64,000 nt of DNA, from the NCBI GenBank assembly GCA_025403435.1, contig JAJQZP010000048.1, positions 641,011 to 705,010 on the forward strand, given 5' to 3'. Positions 56,660-64,000 of this stretch are shown in pieces. A model generated the notes under the pieces. It saw only the letters and a list, made by a program, of their open reading frames with translations. It was not told the DNA's origin and did not search any database. This DNA is from Artocarpus heterophyllus. Taxonomy: Eukaryota; Streptophyta; Magnoliopsida; Rosales; Moraceae. Each line of letters opens with the position of its first letter. The stretch's first letter is position 1. The position numbers and the translations under genes are program-made.

Positions 56660-59210
56660 TATTTCTGCCACACCAAAATAGATTTATTTTGTTTAGACGA
56701 AAACTAAAACAGCTTTATTCTTGTTGTACAAACACACGCACTACAGAGATTGATCGAACACCACACTTCCAAGAAAAACCAACCTACACGAGCAAGAACA
56801 CATACCCAAGAAACACAATCACAGAAGAAAACAAACACAAGAACACCAGAGTTTTTATCGTGGTTCGGATCAAGATGATTCCTACATCCACGAGGACCAA
56901 GACAGTCACCAGAGATCTATAATCAATTCAAGGATTACAACCTCAAAGAATTCCTTTCTGAAACTCTTTACACTCAGCAATGTTTCAAGGAACAAGAAGA
57001 AGTTCTCTCTCAGCCTATTTACCCAGAAACCCAAGATTACACCCTTTGATTTCTCTCTCTAGACTTTTCTCGCTCTAATGCTCAAAGTCTCAAATCTGGT
57101 TACAACTTATACAACACTCAATATATAAGTATTCCTAACCAAACAGATACAACAGGCTTCAGACTAACTGCAAATCAGAATTAGTCTTCAGTAACTAATC
57201 TTCCAACGGCTTCCAATAGGCTCCCACTTTGATGAAGTGACAATCTTGAATAATGAAAAACATACTATATAATGAACCACAAAATAGCATCCTCCACCTT
57301 GCTTCAATATATAGTTCTTGTGAAATCTGGACAACTGACTTCCAGTACTCTAAACACAGCTACTTCTCAGATATATTGACCAAGTCCAGACAATATCTAA
57401 ACTAAGCTAAAGGCACAACTTTAGTCGCCATGTCAGCTGGATTGTCCTCGGTGGCAAACTTTTCCAGCTTTACTTGCCAGAACTTATCGCTTCCCTAATA
57501 AACTGAAACTTAACCTCAACATGCTTGATCCTCTCATGAAATATTGGGTTCTTGCTTAACTGAATTCCACTCTGACTATCTGAATACTGGACCACACCAC
57601 CAACTACAACTCCAGGTTCCTCCAGCAGACCCTTTAACAATAGTGCTTCCTTTTCCGCCTCAGTAGCTGCAATGTACTTGGCCTCAGTTATTGACTATGC
57701 TACAACAGGTTGGAGTTGAGATTTCCAGCTTACTTGACCTCCACACAAGGTAAAAATATATCCCGTTGTTTGTATTCTTTTATCCAAATCTCCAGCGTAA
57801 TCAGAGTTAACATAGCCAGCAATTCCAACCAAGTTATCAGTTTTCTTGTTTTTAAGTCCTACTATCAAAGTACCACTTATGTATCTTAGCAACCACTTTA
57901 CTCCTTTCCAGTGATCTTTGCCAGGGTTAACCATAAACCTGCCAAGTACACTAACTGCATGTGCAATCTCTAGACGAGTGCGTACCATGGCATACATTAG
58001 AGAACCAAAGGCATTAGCATATGGAATCAATGCCATTTCAGCTTTCTGTATTTCAGTTTTTGGAGACTGTTTAGAGGACAGCTTAAAATAAGCTACCAAC
58101 GGTTTTGCACCATCCATGGAGAACCTGTCAAGAACTTTCTTCAGATACCCTTCCTGAGACAAAACACGTCCACAGGAGCTTCTATCTCTTATTATTTTTA
58201 TCCCCAAGATTTTCTTAGCTCTCCTGAGATCCTTCATTTCAAACTCAGAGCTTAAAACCTCCTTTAAGTTTTGAATCTACTTTATGCACTTGCAAGCAAT
58301 AAGCATATCGTCCACATAGATCAATCGAAATATCCTCAGATCTTTTGAGATGGATTTATAATAGAAACATCTATCATAACTGCTTCTCTTGAATCCTGTC
58401 TTCATCACAAAGGTATTAAATCTCCTGTACCATTGACGAGGAGACTGTTTTAGCCCATTAAGAGACTTTTTGAGCAGACATATCTTCTTTGTCTGGCTCT
58501 ATAAAATCTTCAGGCTGAGACATAAAGATATTTTCCTCTAGATCTCCATGTAGTGAAGTTGTCGTCACATCTAATTGTTCCAACTCCTAATCATTATAAG
58601 TAACCAAAGCCATTAGCACTCGAATAGAAATATGTTTTACAACAGGTAAAAAAATCTCATTATAATCGACTCCTTCACGTTGTGTATAACCTCTTACAAC
58701 CAATCTAGCTTTGAATCTCACCGGCTCTTTATCGGAGGCTCCATCGTTTCTTTTCAATATCCATTTACAAGTAATCACCTTTTGAGCTGGCTTTTTATCT
58801 ACCAAACTCCATATATTGTTTTTCTGCAAGGACTCATACTTCTTAGACATAGCACTTAACCACTTATGTGCATACTTGCTGTTAATTGTTTCACTGTAAG
58901 AAATTGGCTCACTTTCCTCATATTCAGCAGCTGTTGCCAGAGCATAAGCAATGAGATCGACAAAACCATAGCAAACAGGTGGTTTCACACTCCTTTTACC
59001 TCTATCTCTTGTCAACTGGTAACTTGAATCAGGTTCAGGAACTGGAATTTTAGTACCATCAGGATCTGTTTTTGTTTCATTTGTTGCTGGGGTGTCAATT
59101 GGGTCAAAATGCTCACTTTCATTCTCTCTTGAGTTAGGATAATCTTCTTTTCTATCAAGTTATGGTGGCTCCACTTCAAACTCAAAATATTCTTTGTCAT
59201 AGATTGTATA
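56660..59210 (-). mobile_element. Copia element (Copia-2), 5'-truncated, minus strand
   Basis: Minus-strand pol is followed by a polypurine tract (AAAGTGGGAG, complement at 57221-57230) and a 3' LTR (about 57218 down to about 56660, containing TATCGTGGTTCGGA on the plus strand). The 5' part is cut off by the insertion of Copia-3 at 59211. The exact LTR end is uncertain. Confidence 0.8.
57230..59200 (-). pseudogene. Copia-2 pol remnant (RT and RNase H)
   Basis: Minus-strand blocks are 59015-58587 (ALATAAEYEESEP, VITCKWILKRNDG, FKARLVVRGYTQREGVDY) and 58237-57695 (MKDLRRAKKILGIKI through NSDYAGDLDKRIQTTGYIF). Between them the catalytic YVDD is intact at 58318-58307 (IYVDDMLIAC). A few stops and frameshifts (near 58580, 58460 and 57692) break the frame. 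It is better preserved than Copia-1. Confidence 0.87.
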
Positions 59211-59673
59211 TGTTGGATCAAAATCCAATTATGGGCCAATATATTAAATAAATGTGAATTAAAGGCTATCAATAAGGTTACCCAATTAAAAGTGATCAAT
59301 TTGGGTTTTGGGCTTTTAATGCATCATTAAGTGTGGGCCTCCTATGTGTAGAGACCAAAAGGGAAATTACTAATTTTATGATGGGCTAAATTGGTAACTA
59401 AGGATAATTGCTAAAGTTTAGCAATTATATAAAGGGGTTGTGGTCCCCAAGTCAGTACATACATTATTTTTCTGTTACCCATCTACTAAGAGATTACAGA
59501 GCATTCTGATATGAGGATTTACGTACTAGACTTGGAAGATCCTCAACCAAAAGACTCAAGAATCACTTCAAGCCATGGATTCAGGTTAGCTTCCGCATCT
59601 TATTAATATTCTTGATGATTTGACATGAACGATCTTGGGTGATGATGGTTTTCATCACAGTTTTATTCTAACA
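59211..59673 (+). repeat. 5' LTR of Copia-3
   Basis: 463 bp, TGTTGGATCAAAATCC...TTATTCTAACA, followed two bases later by the PBS. No partner LTR is in the window. Confidence 0.82.
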
Positions 59674-59675
59674 AG

Positions 59676-59688
59676 TGGTATCAGAGAC
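59676..59688 (+). other. Primer-binding site of Copia-3
   Basis: TGGTATCAGAGAC, the complement of plant initiator tRNA-Met apart from the last bases. Confidence 0.85.
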
Positions 59689-60041
59689 TCTTCATGTTGA
59701 ATCATTGAGAATCAATAATTTTCTATATGTGATTCTCATTACAAATTCTTAAATTTAACAATCTATGGTTTTATAAAATTGTTAAATTTGAGAACAATTG
59801 TTTAAATTTTTTGTTGAAGTTTCTTTATGTTTGTACGGCATAATTGCCGAAAAGAAATCCAATTATATGTTTAGCTTTTCATTCGGTTTGTACGTTTTGC
59901 TGTGGTTAATATACATGTTGGTTGGATTCAGTTAATAGGATTGATTGTGAAATACGGCAGCAAAGCTGTCGAAAAGAGAAAGCAAAAAAAAAAAAAAAAA
60001 CAAAAAAAACAAAACGTTGCTACGTTTTGCTTGAAATCATG

Positions 60042-60087
<46 letters not shown>

Positions 60088-60122
60088 GGTTGTTTTATAT
60101 ATATGCATATATATATATATAT
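60042..60122 (+). repeat. (TA)n microsatellite in the Copia-3 leader
   Basis: (TA)n at 60042-60086 and a second (TA)n at about 60107-60122. The apparent long ORF across this region (Tyr-Ile repeats) is a product of the microsatellite. Confidence 0.95.
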
Positions 60123-60389
60123 GGTGGTTTTTTGTTGGTTGGTCTCCTCTTTCGGGCAAAAGGAAAGCCGGCGGCATCATTACTGCCACCGGCGAAGGGA
60201 CTCCGGCGACGACCATATGGCCGCGCCGAAAAGACAGCGTCGCGGCCTCTGGCCGCGGCGGAGCAAGAAAAGCGACGGCCATAGAGGCCGCCGCGTGAAG
60301 AAGAAAAAAAAAGAAGGAGTGGTTATTTTCGCCGACGGTAAGACCTCCCACAGCCGGCGTTGGCCGTGTTCGGGCGCGGCCGGAGAAGC

Positions 60390-60710
60390 GGAGCTGCGGC
60401 CGTCTGGGCCGCAGCACGGGCGCGGCAGCCGTGAGGCCGCCCGTATTCTCCACCTAGGGGTCGAAAGACCCCTAGGTTTTCTGGAGAAGGGTCTGGGTCG
60501 AAGCCCAGACCCAAAGTTTACTTCTTTACACGGGCCCAGTTGGGCCCGTGACTGGTTATGACCCAGGGATTCAAACTCCTGGGTTACCGGTTATTTAAAA
60601 AAAAAAAATACACGGGCCTAGCTGGGCCCGTGACTGGATTAAGGGGAAATACACGGGCTGGGCCCGTGACCGGTAAGTCCCCAGGGGTTCAACCCTTGGG
60701 TGACCCCAAA
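60390..60710 (+). repeat. Array of GC-rich hairpins in the Copia-3 leader
   Basis: Successive inverted repeats are: GCTGCGGCC/GGCCGCAGC (about 60393-60414); ACCTAGGGGTC/GACCCCTAGGT with a GAAA loop (60452-60477); GGGTCTGGGT/GCCCAGACCC with a CGAA loop (60489-60512); CACGGGCCC/GGGCCCGTG (60529-60550); ACCCAGG/CCTGGGT (60561-60584); CACGGGCC/GGCCCGTG (60611-60632); CACGGGC/GCCCGTG (60652-60668); and CCCAGGGG/CCCTTGGG (60680-60700). All lie between PBS and gag. Confidence 0.9.
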
Positions 60711-61267
60711 AAAAAAAAAAAAAAAAAGGGCTGGTTTAGGATCCGGGTAGGGTTCTCCCGACCCGGTCTAGCCCCGACCCAGTAAATGTTGACTTTGACC
60801 AATTTTTTTTAATTTTTATTATTATTATTTTTTAATTTAATTTTGGTCATTTTTTGGAACAATTTTAAATTCAAATATTGGTATTTTATATATATTTTGA
60901 GATGAATTAATTGAAGCAACATGTCACCAAAGTGGCCTCTCTTGTGGAAATTAATTTATTTTGAAATATAAAAGGTTGTGTTTATGTAACTTATGTGAAT
61001 ATTGACCGGCCCAAAGGAAGACAATATTTGACAGAATTGCATGTACACCTGTGGTGATAAACACGTGATGATTATTCAGTTTTACATGTAAACAATAAAT
61101 CGGCTCAAAGGAAGATTTATTGTTTGCAATGTTCTTATTGTCAGTGTTTGATTACTACACCAAGGTATCACTTACAAGTTAATATTTCTGTCCAAAGACT
61201 AAATATTAATGGAGTACCCGATATCTTGAGATGAGTTTACCTTTATTTGGATTTATTATTGTTGTTA

Positions 61268-62190
61268 TGGATTCTTATGTGAGCTTGTTTTGTTTTGTTT
61301 ATTTTTTTCTCTGTTTCAGCTGTTAGTTCTGCCTCTAATATTACTGCCAACATCAATTCAATTCCTATGCTGAATGGTAGCAACTTCAAATCATGGCAAG
61401 AGAACCTCCTAATAGTTCTCGGAGTCATGGATCTCGACCTTGCGTTAAGGGTTCCTTCTCCCGCACCTATTACAGATAAAAGTTCCTCTTATCAAAAGAA
61501 GGACATGGAAAGGTGGGAGAAGTCAAATCGCATGTGTATGATGATCATGAAGAAGGCCATTCCAGAAGCATTCAGGGGCACTATATCGGAAACGATAAAG
61601 ACAGCCAAAGAGTTCCTTGAGGACATTTAGAAGAGATTTGCCAAAAATGAAAAAGCTGAAACAAGTACACTTTTGGCAAACCTTATCTCAATGAGATACA
61701 AAAGTAGAGGGGAACATCAGGGAGTACATCATGGAGATGTCTCATCTTGCTTCAAAATTGAGAGCACTTAAGCTTGACCTTTCTGAGGACTTACTAGTGA
61801 ATTTGGTTCTTATATCTCTTCCTGCACACTTCAGTCAGTTTAAGGTGAGCTACAACTGCCAAAAGGAGACTTGGTCTCTTAATGAGCTCATCTCACATTG
61901 TGTGCAAGAAGAGGAATGGTTGAAGCAAGAAAAGACAGAAAGTGCTCACTTGGCTCATACTTCCAAGGACAAAGGGAAGAAAAGGAAGAAGGATAAGGAC
62001 GCTGCAATTACAACACCTCAAAAGAAGCAACAAAAGAGACCGGTTGATCCGAAAGGTATGGGTTGCTTCTTCTGTGGAGCTACAGGGCATAAAAAGAAGC
62101 ATTGTACCAATTATCACGCTCGGCGTGCAAGAAAAGGTATGCTTCTTAATTTGGTTCGTTCTGAGGTTAATTTAACTTCGGTACCTGAAC
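61268..62190 (+). pseudogene. Gag of Copia-3 (near-intact, one stop and one frameshift)
   Basis: A UBN2-type gag reads from about 61320 (ASNITANINSIPMLNGSNFK) to a TAG at 61628. It reads on in frame to about 61700, shifts frame, and continues 61731-62190. The zinc knuckle CFFCGATGHKKKHC is intact (C-x2-C-x4-H-x4-C). A Lys-rich linker precedes it. A TTTCAG at 61314-61319 just before the coding text suggests a spliced leader, as known for some plant Copia elements. The frame is then cut by the LTR at 62191. Confidence 0.82.
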
Positions 62191-64000
62191 TGTAACACCC
62201 GTATTTTTAACGGGCATGATTTTGTAAAATTTAATGAATAAAATGTGACTATTTAAAATTACTAAGTTGTTTATGATCATTTAAAAAAAAAATAAATACC
62301 ACTTTAGTATTTTCTTACCAAGTCTTCCTAAGAAACATTCAAAACTTACCAACACTTACTTCTACCAATCTTGTCTCCCTAAATTATTGCTCAATTATAT
62401 AGACTTCTTCTCATTTTGCTAAAGGTATCCGAAGGGGACATTGAATTATTTTCCATCAATTCATAGAAGACATGGAGATATTTTCTCAACCACCTAATTA
62501 ATTATTTCCTTATCTTCTTCTATAATTCACTCCAATTATCCCCTCAATTATGTTGGCATTATTTGCTAAAAGTCTTCATGGGAGACAAGATGATATTTTC
62601 CTTTAAGACTCTTTTGTTTCTTCTTACAACTTTCCCCCGTAAACATCCCATTCCTCTTAAGCATTTTGATATCTTTTTATTTAACTATCACCACCTTCTT
62701 CTCTAGTTCTCATTCTCTCCCTTCTCACTTCAAATTTCTAAGTAAAGACATAGAGCACAAAGCTCTCTTTGTGGCTAAGACAATTATAATTCCCAACCAT
62801 GATCGAGGCGGTTTTAGAGTTAATTCAAGCTTAATTGATAACCCAAACTTTGGTGCTTTTCAAAGAAGTTTTGAGGTAGGTTTTCTTTAATCTAAACTTA
62901 GTTTTTAGTATGTATTTTCTCCATGTTTAATGCATAAAAATACTTTAATGGCACTAGTAGACGGGTTTACACATAACTCACTTATGAATGTGATTATACG
63001 TTGTGCTTTAGTTTTAATTGTCCTTATGCATGCCTTAGGGTCAAGGATGTGTGGAGCTAACGTTAATTGATTCCAGGATTAAAAGATTGTTGATAAGCTT
63101 GAAAGGTAGGGATTCTATTACTCATTTTTGTGAGGTTTTTATAGAATTAAAATTGATTGTTTTGCCGCAATATATATATATCTATGTTGAACTGATATTA
63201 TATGAGTATCACATATGAAACTATGACATGGACTCGTCTTGTATTGTACAGCGAGGAACATAATGAATTGACACATGTTATAAATTGAGAAGCATGGTTA
63301 GGAAAACTGACTCTATTAATAATGATTTAATATAGAGAAATGGTGAGACATGAAGAGGGCGGCGGTTACGTCCTTGGGCATGAATACCCAAAAAGGTAAA
63401 ATAGGGGGAAGGTGATGACGCTTCCTTGGGTTGAAAGTCCCAGAACACACTGTACAGGAATTGATTTGGTGAGGACTCGGGGCTTGATGTCCCCTCACCG
63501 GAACACCCTTGGAATGCTTTGAGGGTGATTAAGTGCGCCCTTTGGGTTTCGATGAGTTGAGTGATACTTAATTTAACATGGATACCTAGGAACAATGATG
63601 ATTGGTAATATTTGTATAAATGTGTAATTATGACACTTGGTAATGATTAACTACGGTATCCATAAGATGTGATCATAATAAACCTCATAATCTGGAATAT
63701 GATGTAACCTACTAACCATGCAGTTTTTAATGTGGTAATGGATAAACCATAAGGTGAGTCATGATTTCCCTACTGGGCATGTCGATGCTCATCCCTATCA
63801 TATCTTCATATCTCAGGTGGAACTCAGTGCAACATATCTGAAGAGGAATAAGCGAAAACAATCCTGCTGTTTTCGTGTTAGAAGACCCTGTTTAATTACA
63901 ACTTATCTACAACATGTAAGAGTTGTATTATTTTTTTTATGGCTGTGTTAAGTTATTTGAGAATTGTACTATGGTGATGATGACTGTAATTACATATATT
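62191..64000 (+). mobile_element. LTR with an element B-type 3' module, cut by the window end
   Basis: Starts TGTAACACCCGTATTTTTAACG directly after the Copia-3 gag frame (the first bases here are TGTAACACCCG). From about 63056 to 63735 it is almost identical to 35350-36020 and 42012-42690 of the element B LTRs. Its first 860 bp and the part after about 63740 are different. No coding sequence. It is probably a full-length LTR or solo LTR of a sister family, and the right end is outside the window. Confidence 0.78.

Larger units (their letters stand above)
59211..62190 (+). mobile_element. Copia element (Copia-3), 5' part, interrupted by an LTR at 62191
   Basis: 5' LTR (59211-59673), tRNA-Met-type PBS, a long structured leader (about 59690-61290) and gag (to 62190) in plus orientation. 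It is inserted into Copia-2. The rest (pol, 3' LTR) would lie beyond the LTR inserted at 62191 and outside the window. Confidence 0.85.

Noticed and set aside
59902..60561. 219-codon open frame
   Set aside because: Made of poly-Lys from A runs, Tyr-Ile from (TA)n, and the translated hairpin array. It lies in a Copia leader with no protein-like conservation.

Overview
This is plant nuclear DNA, most likely from a eudicot. It is AT-rich, intron-bearing and gene-poor, and nested LTR retrotransposons and MITEs dominate it. A gene for a plastid-targeted protein and PBS sequences complementary to plant initiator tRNA-Met support a plant origin. The species cannot be named from the sequence alone.

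Three ordinary host genes can be supported. A two-exon gene at 195-2123 (+) encodes a 128-residue protein with a twin-arginine thylakoid-lumen signal. A two-exon gene at 22782-24368 (+) encodes a 287-residue RING-IBR-RING (RBR) E3 ubiquitin ligase-like protein with a C-terminal membrane anchor. An intronless gene at 51951-53069 (-) encodes a 372-residue SMP-30/NHL-type beta-propeller protein with a membrane segment at each end.

From 2.98 to 18.3 kb an old LTR fragment (-) was split by a Tat-type Ty3/gypsy element (3420-16354, -, TSD GCATG/GTATG). That element has decayed gag-pol on the minus strand and an antisense, intron-containing extra ORF on the plus strand. A 2247-bp TG...CA repeat (11526-13772, TSD CGCGT) is inserted at its gag/protease junction. 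From 18.3 to 29.5 kb, around the RBR gene, there are MITEs with TAA/TTA target duplications and several tandem duplications. At 29629-33536 lies a 3.9-kb solo LTR (TSD CCCTA).

A decayed Copia element spans 33649-51040. It was split by a solo LTR (46948-48984, TSD CAAAG) and by the most notable feature of the window, a young LTR retrotransposon at 34071-43139 called element B here. Element B has two nearly identical 2.4-kb LTRs, a tRNA-Met PBS and a chromovirus-like polypurine tract, but no recognisable gag or pol. Its interior carries two intact intronless ORFs in the sense direction. One is a 173-residue basic Cys4 protein (38096-38617). The other is a 216-residue protein of the LONELY GUY (LOG) cytokinin-activating family (39260-39910) that keeps the PGGxGTxxE motif but has lost the usual Arg-Lys catalytic pair. 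Each LTR contains nine 10-bp units carrying W-box (TTGACY) sites at helical-turn spacing. This looks like a gene-carrying, non-autonomous retrotransposon with a nucleic-acid-binding-type protein and a hormone-enzyme-like protein as cargo.

The right end (56.6-64 kb) holds a truncated Copia (-), a second Copia (+) from 59211 with an unusual array of GC-rich hairpins in its leader and a largely readable gag, and at 62191 an LTR whose 3' half is nearly identical to element B's LTR but whose 5' half is unrelated.
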